Source of the DNA: Ruegeria pomeroyi
GTDB taxonomy: Bacteria; Pseudomonadota; Alphaproteobacteria; Rhodobacterales; Rhodobacteraceae
Reading direction: 5' to 3'
Length of the DNA stretch: 64,000 nucleotides
Assembly (NCBI RefSeq): GCF_021405525.1
Contig: NZ_JAGQAG010000001.1
Location: 3,572,001 to 3,636,000, forward strand
Shown piece after piece: positions 36,344 through 49,185 of the stretch. How positions within the stretch are numbered: position 1 is the first letter of the stretch; every line of letters starts with the position of its first letter. Under the pieces are notes generated by a model. That model saw nothing but the letters and a program-made list of their open reading frames with translations. It did no database searches and was not told the DNA's origin. The translations under genes were made by a program, and so were the position numbers.

Positions 36344-37654
36344 TCAGTTGGTTCCTTCCAGCCCCACGGGCTTGCCCACGACGGTGAAGCTCAATCCCTC
36401 TGGGTCGAGGAAACCGGCGGCAAATGCGTTGATCTCTTCCAGCGTCACCGCATTCACCTGGTCGTTGCGGGTGGCGATATAGTCAATCGGCAGACCCTGT
36501 ATCTGCATCCCGGCCAGGATATTGGCGATCCGTCCATTGCCGTCAAAACGCAGCGGATAAGCACCTGTCAGATACGTCTTGGCATCCTCCAGTTCCTTGG
36601 CCGTCACACCATTAACCGCCACATCCCGCCAGACATCGCGTATGACGGACACCGCCTCGGCGATCTTGTCATTGGCCGAGGCCACAGACCCCATATAGAC
36701 CGAAGCCAACTCTCTGGGCAGCAGATACGAGTATACACCGTAAGTCAGACCACGCTTCTCGCGCACCTCCTGCATCAGTCGGCTCTCAAAACCGCCTCCA
36801 CCAATAATATGATTCAGGATGTAGGCGGTAAAGAAATCGGGATCGCTACGGTCGATCCCCTGCTGGACGAACAGTGCCACCGACTGCGGTGTATCGAAAT
36901 CGACCACCCGTACCGGTCCGGGAATAGTCACCTGAGCTCGGTTCGGGATCGGAACCCCTTTTTCCGGCAAGTCGGACAGCAACTGGTCAAGCAGCACACT
37001 CAGCTCCTCCGCCGAGATGTCGCCGACCGCGCCGACATAGACCCTATCACGGGCAATCGCGCCTCTGAAGGCCGTTACAATATCGTCCCGCGTCAGCGCC
37101 GAGACACTATCGATCGTACCCTTGCCTTCGGTTGCGTAAGGATGCTCACCATAGACAGCTTCGGACATCGACGCGCCTGCGATGCGGTGCGGGTCGGTCT
37201 GATCCGAACGCAGTCCGGACAATACCTGGGCGCGCACCCGGTTTATAGCGTCCGGATCAAATCGGGGCGCATGCAAGGTTGTCCGCAGCAGGTCAATTAC
37301 CTGATCTCGGTTTTCTGTTAGGAACTGAGTTGAAATGGTGAGCGTATCATCGCTGACGTCGAAGCCGAACGACGCCGCCAGCTCCTCCAGGCGCCGAGCA
37401 TAGGCGCGCGCATCCAGATCACCCGCCCCTTCCTCTATCAGGCCGGTCATCAGATAGGTCGCGCCCCGCTTGCTCGGCGCATCTAGAGAGGTACCGCCGC
37501 GAAACCAGATCTCGAGTGCGGTGAACGGGATAGAGTGATCCTCGACCAGCCAGGCGTTATGACCCTGAGGTGACGTCACCTCCTGGATCTTGACTTCGGC
37601 CCAGGCCGGCAATGCCAAGACCAGCACCGTCAATGCTGCAACAAACGCCCTCAT
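36344..37654 (-). CDS. M16-family non-catalytic subunit
   Basis: A 436-aa exported protein (signal peptide MRAFVAALTVLVLALPAWA). It has the M16 fold but lacks the HxxEH zinc site; the equivalent stretch reads YLMTGLIEEGAG. It keeps the GLTYGVYSYL (R/Y-type) region typical of the non-catalytic partner. It should pair with the catalytic subunit encoded just upstream, giving a two-chain periplasmic protease. Its ATG overlaps the previous stop (ATGA). The 36.5-37.6 kb stretch is somewhat poorer in GC than its neighbours. Confidence 0.88.
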   Translation of the reverse strand: MRAFVAALTVLVLALPAWAEVKIQEVTSPQGHNAWLVEDHSIPFTALEIWFRGGTSLDAPSKRGATYLMTGLIEEGAGDLDARAYARRLEELAASFGFDVSDDTLTISTQFLTENRDQVIDLLRTTLHAPRFDPDAINRVRAQVLSGLRSDQTDPHRIAGASMSEAVYGEHPYATEGKGTIDSVSALTRDDIVTAFRGAIARDRVYVGAVGDISAEELSVLLDQLLSDLPEKGVPIPNRAQVTIPGPVRVVDFDTPQSVALFVQQGIDRSDPDFFTAYILNHIIGGGGFESRLMQEVREKRGLTYGVYSYLLPRELASVYMGSVASANDKIAEAVSVIRDVWRDVAVNGVTAKELEDAKTYLTGAYPLRFDGNGRIANILAGMQIQGLPIDYIATRNDQVNAVTLEEINAFAAGFLDPEGLSFTVVGKPVGLEGTN

Positions 37655-38994
37655 TGGGTCACCTCCTCGACATTGGTCAACCAACCCGTCACCGATGCCT
37701 CGGGCCGCAGCACCGCGCGCGCGGCGGCGATGATGTCGTCACCAGTCACGGCCTGCAAAACATCGGGCCAGGCCTGCACATCGGCGATGGTCAGGCCGCT
37801 GGCCAGCGCCGCGCCATAGCGATTTCCGATCCCGTCGACATTGTCGCGCTCATAGATCAAAGCCGCGCGCAACTGCATCTTGATCCGTTCGAGGTCATCG
37901 GCATCTACCCCTTCTGAGATAAAATCCACCAATACCTTGTCCATAGCCGCTTCGGCCTGTGTCAGGGACACGCCCTGTGCCGGCACCACGATCATGTCAA
38001 ATGTCGTGTCGTCCAGTGACAACCCATTATAGAACGCACCAGTATAGATCGCCGTCTGACTGTCGAATTGAAGTTTTTCGTTCATGTAGGACGTGGTGCC
38101 CCCGCCCAGCAGTTCGGCCAACAGATAAAGTGCGGCGGCCGTCTCCTGAGCGCCAGCATCACGCTCGGGCGCGAGATAAGACCGGTGAACATAGGGTTGC
38201 GCCACCCGCGCATCTTTGAACGTCAAGCGCCGCGCGGCGGTTTGCGGCGGTTCCTGGCTGCGGAACCTCTCGGGCAGGTCCGGGTTAGCTGGGATCACGC
38301 CGTAGTAGGTCTCGGCCAGGGTGCGCACCGCCTCGGGCTCGACATCGCCGGTCACGATCAGGATGGCGTTGTTGGGCGCGTAATAGGTGCGGTAGAAGGA
38401 CAGCGCATCCTGCATGTCCAACGTTTCCATCTCATGTTTCCAGCCGATCACCGGGACACCATAGCGGTGGTTGAGGAACTGGGCAGCATCCATTTGCTCG
38501 CCAAACAACGCGCGCGGGTTGTTCTCGGTGCGCTGGTTGCGTTCCTCCAGGATCACGTCGCGCTCGGTCTCGATATCGCGTTCTGTCAGGCGGATGTTAC
38601 GCATCCGATCCGCCTCCATCCGCATCATCAACTCCAGCCGGTCGGCTGCGACCCGCTGGAAATAGGCGGTGTAGTCATAAGAGGTGAAGGCGTTGTCGGT
38701 GCCGCCATTGGCCGCCACTGTCGCCGACAGTTCACCAGCCTCCATCGTATCGGTTGCCTTGAACAGCAGGTGTTCCAGGAAATGAGCCACCCCCGAGGCG
38801 CCGACCGGCTCGTCCGCCGATCCGGCCCGGTACCAGACCATCTGCTGTACCACAGGAGCGCGGTGATCTTCGATCACGACGACATCCATACCGTTTTGCA
38901 GGGTAAAGGTGGTGACCGCCTCTTGTCCCTCGGGCGCCGCCCAGAGCGGCGCAGCCGAGACAAGAGCGGCAACAAGAGCAAAAGCCCGGACCAT
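37651..38994 (-). CDS. M16-family zinc protease, catalytic subunit
   Basis: A 447-aa periplasmic peptidase with signal peptide (MVRAFALVAALVSAAPLWA). The HxxEH zinc motif is HFLEHLLF, with the downstream Glu in NGGTDNAFTSYDYTAY and LELMMRMEADRM. The start was set at 38994 because GGAGG directly abuts the ATG at 39000, leaving no room for a ribosome, whereas it lies 6 nt before 38994. It forms a heterodimer gene pair with the following M16 gene. Confidence 0.9.
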   Translation of the reverse strand: MVRAFALVAALVSAAPLWAAPEGQEAVTTFTLQNGMDVVVIEDHRAPVVQQMVWYRAGSADEPVGASGVAHFLEHLLFKATDTMEAGELSATVAANGGTDNAFTSYDYTAYFQRVAADRLELMMRMEADRMRNIRLTERDIETERDVILEERNQRTENNPRALFGEQMDAAQFLNHRYGVPVIGWKHEMETLDMQDALSFYRTYYAPNNAILIVTGDVEPEAVRTLAETYYGVIPANPDLPERFRSQEPPQTAARRLTFKDARVAQPYVHRSYLAPERDAGAQETAAALYLLAELLGGGTTSYMNEKLQFDSQTAIYTGAFYNGLSLDDTTFDMIVVPAQGVSLTQAEAAMDKVLVDFISEGVDADDLERIKMQLRAALIYERDNVDGIGNRYGAALASGLTIADVQAWPDVLQAVTGDDIIAAARAVLRPEASVTGWLTNVEEVTQ

Positions 38995-39072
38995 GCGCAT
39001 CCTCCGTATCGCTAGCCGACAACCTACGGCAGGCCCGGCAAGGTTCAAGACGCGCTGACGTAAAATTAAGGA

Positions 39073-39591
39073 TTATTCACTTTCCGGTGGAGCCGAAGGT
39101 GTCGCGGCGCCGGCCCGGCGGAAGCGCTCGTTTTGGTTGAACGGGTTGATCGCATCCTTGCGATAGGCCTGTTCATATCGATCAACCGGGAACAGCCGGA
39201 CACGGGTCCAGCGACCCTGACGTTTGCGGAATTCAGCGTCCTCGGCGGCCAGCGCGGTGCGGGTATTGGCGGGCACGCCATAACGGCTCGAGGCATTGAC
39301 CAGCGCCTGATCCGAAGCCGGGATGCCTCCACCGGCCTGCAATGCTGTTTCCCGGCCACCCAGTGCCACCACCGCATCTGAAGCAGGCGTCGGGTCAGTC
39401 AGATTGGCACCACCCGGCGTCGGTGCGGGCAACACGTTGAAATCCTTGGGCTGGGTCAAGGGCTTCACCGGCATGATGGCGAATTCGTCGGGTCCGGTCC
39501 CCTGCGAACGGATATCGCGCAGCCCCTTGCTGGAGCAGCCCGATACCGCCAGGGCGGTCGCGATCACGATCAAAGCCAGCGGCGCGCGCAT
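39073..39591 (-). CDS. DUF3035-type outer-membrane lipoprotein
   Basis: A 172-aa lipoprotein with lipobox AVSGC (about residue 19) and a proline/alanine-rich tail. It carries [31 protein letters not shown] and [12 protein letters not shown], typical of alphaproteobacterial DUF3035 proteins; its role is unknown. AGGAG abuts the ATG at 39597 and sits 6 nt before 39591, so 39591 is the likely start. It lies between lspA and the M16 pair and would itself depend on LspA. Confidence 0.85.
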   Translation of the reverse strand: MRAPLALIVIATALAVSGCSSKGLRDIRSQGTGPDEFAIMPVKPLTQPKDFNVLPAPTPGGANLTDPTPASDAVVALGGRETALQAGGGIPASDQALVNASSRYGVPANTRTALAAEDAEFRKRQGRWTRVRLFPVDRYEQAYRKDAINPFNQNERFRRAGAATPSAPPESE

Positions 39592-39641
39592 GGTCATCTC
39601 CTGCCTGTTTCGTCGGGTTTTATCGCATATCCGCGCGCCCG

Positions 39642-40115
39642 TCACGAGGGCTTTTTGCCATCCATCAGGATCAGCGCCGCCGCACCGGCAAAGATAAAGA
39701 TATCGGCCACGTTGAACACATAGGGGTTGTCGATACCACAGCAGGACATGTTGAGGAAATCGAGGACATAGCCATAGACCAGCCGGTCGATCACGTTTCC
39801 GAGCGCACCGCCGATCAGCAACCCGCCTCCGATCAGCATCCACCGCGACGACCGCCCGCGCGACAACCAGACCAGCACGACTGCACAGATCGCCAGAGAC
39901 AGGCCAATCAGTATCCAGCGCGAGGCATCGCCGTCGCCCTGAAAAAGGCCAAAGTTGATGCCGCGATTCTCGCCATAGCGAAATGTCAGCAACGGCGGCA
40001 GCACCTCGATGCTGCCGCGATGGGCCACGTCCATCACGTGCACGACCAGGTATTTGCTGATCTGGTCGATCAGAAAGGCCCAGAAGGCGGACCAGAAGAG
40101 GAGCCGGGCGCACAT
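39642..40115 (-). CDS. lspA: Lipoprotein signal peptidase (signal peptidase II)
   Basis: A 157-aa inner-membrane aspartyl protease that removes signal peptides from diacylated prolipoproteins. Four hydrophobic segments; the catalytic aspartates lie in [13 protein letters not shown] and [10 protein letters not shown]. The family motifs [12 protein letters not shown] and [11 protein letters not shown] are present. Its ATG overlaps the purH stop (TGATG), so it is coupled to purH. Confidence 0.93.
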   Translation of the reverse strand: MCARLLFWSAFWAFLIDQISKYLVVHVMDVAHRGSIEVLPPLLTFRYGENRGINFGLFQGDGDASRWILIGLSLAICAVVLVWLSRGRSSRWMLIGGGLLIGGALGNVIDRLVYGYVLDFLNMSCCGIDNPYVFNVADIFIFAGAAALILMDGKKPS

Positions 40116-41704
40116 CAGTGCCGGAAATGGCGCATGCCGGTAAAGACCATGGCCAGACCCGCCTCGTCCGCGGCCTTGATCACCTCGTCGTCGCGCATCG
40201 AGCCGCCGGGCTGGATCACGCAAGCGCCCCCTGCCGCAGCCGCCTCAAGCAAACCGTCGGGGAACGGGAAAAACGCGTCCGAAGCCACGGCGCAGCCCTT
40301 GGCCGGGCTCTCGGGCAGGCCCAGTTCGGTCGCCATGCGCTGCGCCTTGGCGGCAGCGACATTGGCACTGTCGAGACGGCTCATCTGACCCGCGCCGACA
40401 CCCACGGTGGCGCCGTCCTTGACATAGACGATCGCGTTCGACTTGACGTGTTTACCGACCTTCCAGGCAAACAGCAGATCGGCCATCTGAGCGTCAGACG
40501 GGGCCTTCTTGGTCACCACCTTGAGGTCGGCCAGATCGACATGGCCCACATCCTTGTCCTGCACCAGCATGCCGCCGGCCACCTGTTTCATCGCCACGAT
40601 GGGCTGGCGCGGATCGGGCAGACCGTCGGTCAGCAGCAGGCGCAGGTTCTTCTTGGCGGCAAAGATCGCGATCGCCTCGTCGCTGGCACCGGGGGCGATC
40701 ACCACCTCGGTGAATATCTCGACGATCTTCGCCGCAGTCTCGGCATCCAGCGGCTGGTTCAGCGCCACGATCCCGCCAAACGCGCTGGTGCGGTCGCAGT
40801 CGAACGCTTTCTGATAGGCCTCGGACAGGGTCGCGCCCAGCGCCACACCGCAGGGGTTGGCGTGTTTGATGATCGCACAGGCCGGGCCGTTTTCGGGCGC
40901 GAATTCGGCCACCAGCTCAAACGCGGCATCGGTATCGTTGATGTTGTTATAGCTCAGCTCCTTGCCCTGAAGCTGCCGCGCGGTGGCCACGCCCGGACGG
41001 TTCGAACCATCGGTATAGAACGCCGCCTGCTGGTGGCTGTTCTCGCCATAACGCAGGGTCTGTTTCAGTTCACCGGCAAAGGCGCGGCGGCGGGGCGCCT
41101 CCAGTGCCAGTTGACCGGCCATCCAGTTGCTGACGGCGGCGTCATAGGCGGCGGTGCGGGCATAGGCCGTTTGAGCCAACCGCTGGCGGAAGGCATAGGA
41201 AGTCTGGCCGTCATTGGCCGCCATCTCGGCCAGCAGGACATCATAATCCGCGACATCCACCACCACGTTGACAAAGGCGTGGTTCTTGGACGCCGCACGG
41301 ATCATCGCCGGGCCGCCAATGTCGATATTCTCGATACAGTCGTCATAGGCGGCACCCTTGGCCACGGTCGCCTCGAACGGATAGAGGTTGACGACCAGCA
41401 GGTCGATGCCCGCGATACCGTGCTGCTCCATCGCCGCTACGTGCTCGGCATTGTCGCGCAGCGCCAGCAGGCCGCCATGCACCATCGGGTGCAAGGTCTT
41501 GACCCGGCCATCCATCATCTCGGGGAAACCGGTCACCTCGGCCACGTCGCGCACCGTCAGACCCGCATCGCGCAGCGCCTTGGCGGTGCCGCCCGTCGAC
41601 AACAGCTCGACCCCGCGCGCGGCGAGGGCCTGGCCCAGCTCGATCAGTCCGGTCTTGTCGGAAACGGAAAGAAGCGCGCGGCGCACGGGGGAAAGGTCGG
41701 TCAT
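40115..41704 (-). CDS. purH: Bifunctional AICAR formyltransferase / IMP cyclohydrolase
   Basis: A 529-aa enzyme for the last two steps of IMP synthesis; it uses 10-formyl-THF. The N-terminal IMP cyclohydrolase domain has [18 protein letters not shown] and [13 protein letters not shown]; the C-terminal AICAR transformylase part has [25 protein letters not shown] and the C-terminal [14 protein letters not shown]. Length is standard. It lies 22 nt after the heparinase-like gene and is coupled to lspA. Confidence 0.97.
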   Translation of the reverse strand: MTDLSPVRRALLSVSDKTGLIELGQALAARGVELLSTGGTAKALRDAGLTVRDVAEVTGFPEMMDGRVKTLHPMVHGGLLALRDNAEHVAAMEQHGIAGIDLLVVNLYPFEATVAKGAAYDDCIENIDIGGPAMIRAASKNHAFVNVVVDVADYDVLLAEMAANDGQTSYAFRQRLAQTAYARTAAYDAAVSNWMAGQLALEAPRRRAFAGELKQTLRYGENSHQQAAFYTDGSNRPGVATARQLQGKELSYNNINDTDAAFELVAEFAPENGPACAIIKHANPCGVALGATLSEAYQKAFDCDRTSAFGGIVALNQPLDAETAAKIVEIFTEVVIAPGASDEAIAIFAAKKNLRLLLTDGLPDPRQPIVAMKQVAGGMLVQDKDVGHVDLADLKVVTKKAPSDAQMADLLFAWKVGKHVKSNAIVYVKDGATVGVGAGQMSRLDSANVAAAKAQRMATELGLPESPAKGCAVASDAFFPFPDGLLEAAAAGGACVIQPGGSMRDDEVIKAADEAGLAMVFTGMRHFRH

Positions 41705-41726
41705 TTGCTCGGGGTCCTTATGCGGA

Positions 41727-43466
41727 TCAGTCGAATTCGGGTTCGTCCCGGTTCAGGTCGCGAATGGCAATCGCGGTGTCCTGCGCCTTGCTCAGCGTCC
41801 ACCGGATGCGGGTCGCATACTCCATTGCGCGCCCGGATAGAACGATCTGTTTTGTCGCGCGCGGCTTCAGGCGGGTCTTTTCCAGATAAACGCTTGGCTC
41901 CAATGACAATTTATATTTGCCATCATGGCGGAAAACCCAGATCTCGCCGCTTTTGAGGGCCATCGACACCGCCGCGCCGCCCAGATCCACCGCCGCGTCC
42001 ACCTCAGGGTGCAGATGCAGGCGCAGGTCGAATCCGACCCCTGCCAGCACCGAAGCATCCATCGCCTTGTCAAACCGGCGCTTGGCGCCATCGTCCATCG
42101 CCAGCAGCATGTCCTCGCCTGCCAGTCCGCGCCCGTCATGGCTCAACTCCAGCGTTCGGGCATGGGTCAGGCCGAACACCTTGGCATAACCATCGTGACC
42201 GCCCTGAAAGCGGATGCCATCCGTCATCTCCGAGATCTCGACCGGCACTTGTGTCGGGCCTTCGATAAGTGCCTCCAGCCCGGTGCCGCGCTCGGGGTCG
42301 GCCAGGCGCGCGCTCGAGAACCCGTCGAGGCAGAGGGTGGAATGGGACGGCGTGGCCCGTCCGGCCCGGCGCCATTCCACCCCGAAACTGATGCCCGAGC
42401 CGCAATTGACGATCAGCGGGCGGCGCCCCGAGGTCAGCTCGAACGCCAGGGTCGAGGCATGCGCGTTATAGGAGGCGGCGCCGCGTGGCGGCACGCTGGC
42501 ATCGACGATGACACTGGTACGCCCACCCGACAGGCGCGCATAGCCCATCGACAGCCCCTCGGCATGGACCGGCTTCACGCCGCTGGCCGCCAGTGCGTGA
42601 TCCAACCGCCCTTCAAGCCCGCGCCCGCCGCCGTGAAAACGACCCAGTTGCCCATCCGCGTGGCGCAGGGCGCGCAAGGTCGGTGCGATCCGCTCGATTG
42701 CCTCGGTCTGCGCATGCGGCGCGCCGCGCCCTGCCTCGTGCAGCGCCGCCGTGGCCCAGTTGAGCAGGGTAAACACCTCCAGCAACTCCTCGGGGTTGCG
42801 GGTGGGCAGCCCACCTTCCTTGTCGATCTGGTTGTTGCAATCGCGCGCCAGCGCCCGCACCGCCGGGTCGGCCAGTTCCTCCAACCCTTCCAGCGCCAGA
42901 CCGGCATAGATGACCCCTGTCAGCGCCTCGAACCGGCCCAGACCCGGCTTGGCGCCGGGCCAGCGTTTCGACAGGAACCAGGTCTGCTGTCCCAGCGAGC
43001 GAAAGAAAGCATGGCTTTGCTCGGGCTCGACGCCGCGCAGCAGGAACGGAGCGTGGTTGATCCAGCGGATGACGCGGCGCCCGGTCAGCTCGGGTGTCCA
43101 GCCGGAACCGCGCCCGCGCCCATGCGCCTCGATCCAGCCCCACAGCCAGCGCTGCGCCTTTTCGCGCGCACGCACGTCGCCCACGGCGGCCAGATCGTCG
43201 AGCCAGGCAAAGCCCTGCCGTTCGTCGTCAAAGGCCCCATTGGGCGCCTCGACCTCCCACAGGCCGCTGCTTTGGGATTCGACCAGATAGCCGGCAAACA
43301 GCAGATTGCCCGCCACCAGCTGTCGCCCGCGCGCGTATGAACCGATGGTGCGCGGTTCGGGCTGCGAGACAAAGGCGCGCACCGATTTGTGACGCTGGCT
43401 GAGACGCGCGTAAAGACGGTTCTGGAACCGCGCCCATCTGCTGGCCATGTTATGCGAACCGGACAT
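41727..43466 (-). CDS. Heparinase II/III family protein
   Basis: A 579-aa protein with an N-terminal alpha/alpha toroid region ([62 protein letters not shown]) and a C-terminal beta-sandwich ([41 protein letters not shown]). Relatives are polysaccharide lyases, but this alphaproteobacterial group lies beside purH, suggesting an envelope-sugar role. No signal peptide is obvious. The substrate is unknown. The start at 43466 or 43448 cannot be separated. Confidence 0.85.
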   Translation of the reverse strand: MSGSHNMASRWARFQNRLYARLSQRHKSVRAFVSQPEPRTIGSYARGRQLVAGNLLFAGYLVESQSSGLWEVEAPNGAFDDERQGFAWLDDLAAVGDVRAREKAQRWLWGWIEAHGRGRGSGWTPELTGRRVIRWINHAPFLLRGVEPEQSHAFFRSLGQQTWFLSKRWPGAKPGLGRFEALTGVIYAGLALEGLEELADPAVRALARDCNNQIDKEGGLPTRNPEELLEVFTLLNWATAALHEAGRGAPHAQTEAIERIAPTLRALRHADGQLGRFHGGGRGLEGRLDHALAASGVKPVHAEGLSMGYARLSGGRTSVIVDASVPPRGAASYNAHASTLAFELTSGRRPLIVNCGSGISFGVEWRRAGRATPSHSTLCLDGFSSARLADPERGTGLEALIEGPTQVPVEISEMTDGIRFQGGHDGYAKVFGLTHARTLELSHDGRGLAGEDMLLAMDDGAKRRFDKAMDASVLAGVGFDLRLHLHPEVDAAVDLGGAAVSMALKSGEIWVFRHDGKYKLSLEPSVYLEKTRLKPRATKQIVLSGRAMEYATRIRWTLSKAQDTAIAIRDLNRDEPEFD

Positions 43467-43535
43467 ACGCTCTGCCTCTCACGCTCTTTGGCGTTTGTGG
43501 CGGAGGATAGCGGCACCGGCGCCGCAAGTCACCGG

Positions 43536-44807
43536 TTATTCCGGACCGTCGGCCGCCTTGCGCAGAACCGCCATGTAGAACCCGTCCATACCGCCCCTTT
43601 CGGACCAATAATCGGGGCGCAGGCGCAGACCGCCCTCTTCGGTGATCCAGGCCGGGTCGATGCCCGGCAGGTCCAGCGCGGCGCGGTCAACGGTCATATC
43701 GGGATAGAGCGTCAGTGCCTCTTCAACCTGCACCTCGCCCTCGTCCGGCAACAGCGAGCAGGTACAGAACACCATGCGCCCGCCGGGTTTGACCAGGGTC
43801 CAGGCATGGGCGATCATCTGCGCCTGCAACTCGATCAGCGCGCCGAATTCGGAACCGTCCTTGGCCAGCGGCAGATCGGGGTGACGGCGGATGGTGCCGG
43901 TGGCCGAACAGGGCGCATCCAGCAGCACCGCATCATATTGACCGCCCTGTTCCAGCGCATCGCCCACCACCGTTTCGGCACTCAGGCCAGTGCGGGCAAG
44001 GTTTTCGCGCACGCGGGCCATCCGCCCTTCGGAGATATCGAGCGCGGTGACCCGCGCCCCCGCAGCGGCCAGTTGCATGGTCTTGCCACCCGGCGCGGCA
44101 CACAGGTCCAGCACGGTCTCGCCCGGTTGCGGATCGAGCAGCCGCACCGGCAGCGCGGCGGCGGCATCCTGCACCCACCAGTCTCCGGCGGCAAAGCCCG
44201 GCAGGGCCGAGACCTGCCCCGCATCATGCAAACGGACCGACCCGGTCGGCAGCACCTCTCCGCCTGGCGCCGATGCTCCGGGTTTCAACGTCAGGTCAAG
44301 CGGCGCGCCCGCGAAATGCGCTGCCTCCATCGCCGCGACGGCAGGTGCGCCCCAGGCCTGAACCAGCGGATCGCGCAACCAGCGCGGCAGGCGCGGCACC
44401 CGCAGCCGCCCCCATGCCTCGTGTGCGTCAGCGGCCACCTTGCGCAGCACCGCGTTGACCAGCCCCTTGAGCCGCCCGTGCCGGCGCGAGCGGCCGACAA
44501 TCTCGACCATTGAATGCACCACGCCATGCGCGGCGGCACCATGGGCCAGTTCAACCGTCCCCAACCGCAGCGCATTGCGCACACTCAGCGGTGGCGCCTT
44601 TTGCAGATGCGGTTTCAGTAGCCGGTCGGCACGTTCCAACCCACGCAAGGTGTCAAGCGTCAGCCGCTGGGCGCGGGCGCGTTCCTCGGGCGGCAACCGG
44701 TCCAGCGCCCCGGCGCCGAGGCATTCGGACAACAGCCGCCCCTCGCCCAAAATCTGGTCGAGCAGATAGATCGCGCTCTGTCGCGCCTGGGTCGCGCTGT
44801 CCGCCAT
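43536..44807 (-). CDS. rsmB: 16S rRNA m5C methyltransferase, RsmB/NOP family
   Basis: A 423-aa SAM-dependent RNA methyltransferase. The N-terminal NusB-like domain (QARQSAIYLLDQILGEGRLLSE) precedes the Rossmann core: SAM motif LDLCAAPGGKTMQLAAAGA, catalytic Cys in LLDAPCSATGTIRRHPD, second Cys in MVFCTCSLLPDEGE. It methylates cytosine (C967 in E. coli numbering). The start at 44807 suits the NusB-like opening. It heads the long minus-strand run down to the M16 pair. Confidence 0.92.
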   Translation of the reverse strand: MADSATQARQSAIYLLDQILGEGRLLSECLGAGALDRLPPEERARAQRLTLDTLRGLERADRLLKPHLQKAPPLSVRNALRLGTVELAHGAAAHGVVHSMVEIVGRSRRHGRLKGLVNAVLRKVAADAHEAWGRLRVPRLPRWLRDPLVQAWGAPAVAAMEAAHFAGAPLDLTLKPGASAPGGEVLPTGSVRLHDAGQVSALPGFAAGDWWVQDAAAALPVRLLDPQPGETVLDLCAAPGGKTMQLAAAGARVTALDISEGRMARVRENLARTGLSAETVVGDALEQGGQYDAVLLDAPCSATGTIRRHPDLPLAKDGSEFGALIELQAQMIAHAWTLVKPGGRMVFCTCSLLPDEGEVQVEEALTLYPDMTVDRAALDLPGIDPAWITEEGGLRLRPDYWSERGGMDGFYMAVLRKAADGPE

Positions 44808-44901
44808 GGGGTGCCTCGTCCGGTTGTGACCATCCGCCCGCATTGCCAAGGGCGGACGCGGGCGTGTATCAGGATACCAGACCGAAAGGAACAGCAAAGC
44901 C

Positions 44902-45084
44902 ATGAGCGAGCCGCGCACAGACCTGCCCCCCGCCGCCCAGCGCGCCCTGGCCGAGGCCGAGGACCGCCGCCGCAAGGCCGAGGCCGAGGCCAAGCCGCTG
45001 CCCAAAGAGCTGGGAGGGCGCGACGGACCGGACCCGGCCCGTTACGGCGACTGGGAGAAAAAGGGCATCGCCATCGACTTCTGA
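44902..45084 (+). CDS. DUF1674 protein (SDHAF4-like succinate dehydrogenase assembly factor)
   Basis: A 60-aa protein. The C-terminal half (KPLPKELGGRDGPDPARYGDWEKKGIAIDF) is the conserved DUF1674 motif shared with mitochondrial SDHAF4, which stabilises flavinated succinate dehydrogenase flavoprotein. The N-terminus is charged and coiled-coil-like. The start at 44902 follows GAAAGGAAC. No sdh genes are in the window. Confidence 0.88.
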   Translation: MSEPRTDLPPAAQRALAEAEDRRRKAEAEAKPLPKELGGRDGPDPARYGDWEKKGIAIDF

Positions 45085-45094
45085 CCAGCGCGTT

Positions 45095-45110
45095 CCGGGT
45101 TGCAACCCGG
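45095..45110. promoter_or_regulatory. Perfect 16-bp palindrome after DUF1674 gene
   Basis: CCGGGTTGCAACCCGG is self-complementary and lies 10 nt after the DUF1674 stop. It could be a rho-independent-like stem (no U-run) or an operator for the next gene. Confidence 0.5.
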
Positions 45111-45123
45111 CGACCCAGACCGC

Positions 45124-45168
45124 ACTCTCTGCCGCAAGGCAAGATTGGCCCAAAGGGCGACAGAGAGT
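45124..45168 (+). promoter_or_regulatory. Branched leader hairpin covering the benE ribosome site
   Basis: ACTCTCTG (45124-45131) pairs with CAGAGAGT (45161-45168). Inside are GCC-GCAA-GGC (45131-45140) and GCCC-AAA-GGGC. The closing strand CAGAGAG is the only ribosome-site-like sequence before the ATG at 45173, so folding could block translation. Ligand or trigger unknown. Confidence 0.5.
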
Positions 45169-45172
45169 TTCC

Positions 45173-46341
45173 ATGACCTCCAGACCTCCGCTGCAAACCG
45201 TCTCGACCGGCCTCGTCGTGGCTATCGTCGGTTTTTTCAGTTCGTTTCCGATCGTATTGCAGGGTCTGGCAGGGGTTGGCGCGGATACTGCGCAAGCGGC
45301 CTCGGGTCTGATGTTCGCGGCGCTCTCGATGGGCCTCACCGGGATAGTGTTGAGCCTATGGACCAAGTCGCCCGTCTCGGTCGCGTGGTCCACGCCGGGC
45401 GCCGCGTTGCTGGCGGTGTCGGCGATGCCCGAGGATGGGTTCGGCGGAGCTGTGGCCGGGTTCATATTGGCGGGCGCATTGACCGTGATCGCGGCCTGGT
45501 GGCGTCCGCTCAGCCGGTTGACCGCCGCAATCCCCGGTCCGATCGCCCAGGCGATGCTGGCGGGGGTGCTGTTCTCGCTTTGCCTGCGCCCGTTTCAGGC
45601 ATTGGCAGAGATACCTTTTCTCGCCCTTCCGATCCTGCTGACCTGGTTCATCATCAGCCAGATCAGCCGCCCCTTTGCAGTGCCCGCCGCTGTGGTCGCC
45701 GGGGCGCTGGTCGTCACTGTCAACGCGGGCTTTGACATTCCGGCGCCAGAAACGCTGATTGCCGCGCCGGTCTGGGTCACCCCGGTCTTTTCGCTGGAGG
45801 CGCTGACCAATATCGCGCTGCCGCTTTTCATCGTCACCATGGCAACCCAGAACGTGCCCGGCCTGGCGGTGCTGCGCGCCTATGGCTATCAGCCGCGCCC
45901 GGCGCCGCTGGTGACCGGGGTAGGTCTCGCCAGCGTGCTGTCGGCGCCCTTCGGGTCTCCGGCCACCTGTCTGGCAGCAATCACCGCCGCCATGTGCGCC
46001 AACGAAGAGAGCCACCCGGACCCGACCGAGCGCTATTGGTCGGCGGTGATGGGCGGGCTGTTCTATTGCGTGTTGGGCCTCTTCGCCGGGGTCATCGCCG
46101 GATTTGCGGCACTGGCCCCTGCGCTGGTTCTGGGAACCGTTGCGGGCGTGGCGCTGCTGGGTGTCTTTGCCGGCTCGACGCTGGCGGCGCTGGAAGAGCC
46201 CGATTATCGGCAGGTCGCCGCCGCCACCTTTCTGATTACCGCCTCGGGCATCACCATCCTTGGGCTCAGCGCCGCGGTCTGGGGCCTGGTGATCGGCGGT
46301 TTGATGCAGGCGATATCGGACCGGTTGCGGCGCATGCGTGT

Positions 46342-46345
<4 letters not shown>
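45173..46345 (+). CDS. BenE-family transporter
   Basis: A 390-aa inner-membrane protein with about 11-12 hydrophobic segments. Family marks: STGLVVAIVGFFSSFPIVLQGL, VSVAWSTPGAALLA, LPLFIVTMATQNVPGLAVLRAYGY and the GSPATCLAAITAAMC region. BenE proteins are annotated as benzoate/proton symporters, but most members are untested, and no aromatic genes are nearby. It ends overlapping by 4 nt the 3' end of the convergent LysR gene. The substrate is open. Confidence 0.85.
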
Positions 46346-49029
<2,684 letters not shown>

Positions 49030-49060
49030 GGCAGAGCTGGGGGCCAGCCCCCAGACCCCC

Positions 49061-49123
49061 GGAGTATTTCCGACCAGAAAGAAGCAAAAACGCTCCTGCT
49101 TCTTTCTGGTTTGCAAATACTCC
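49061..49123. terminator. Long hairpin with repeat-family arms between tmpB and ALDH
   Basis: GGAGTATTT (49061-49069) pairs with AAATACTCC (49115-49123), and ACCAGAAAGAAGCA (49073-49086) with TGCTTCTTTCTGGT (49097-49110). The outer arms are two facing copies of the AGTATTT repeat tail; a smaller CTGGGGG-CCAG-CCCCCAG hairpin precedes it (49037-49054). It lies between convergent genes and probably ends both transcripts. Confidence 0.75.
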
Positions 49124-49185
49124 CGCCGGAGGCTCCCGCCCGCACGGCAAAGACCCGCGCGGGCGAAGGCATGTTATGCTGCGGC

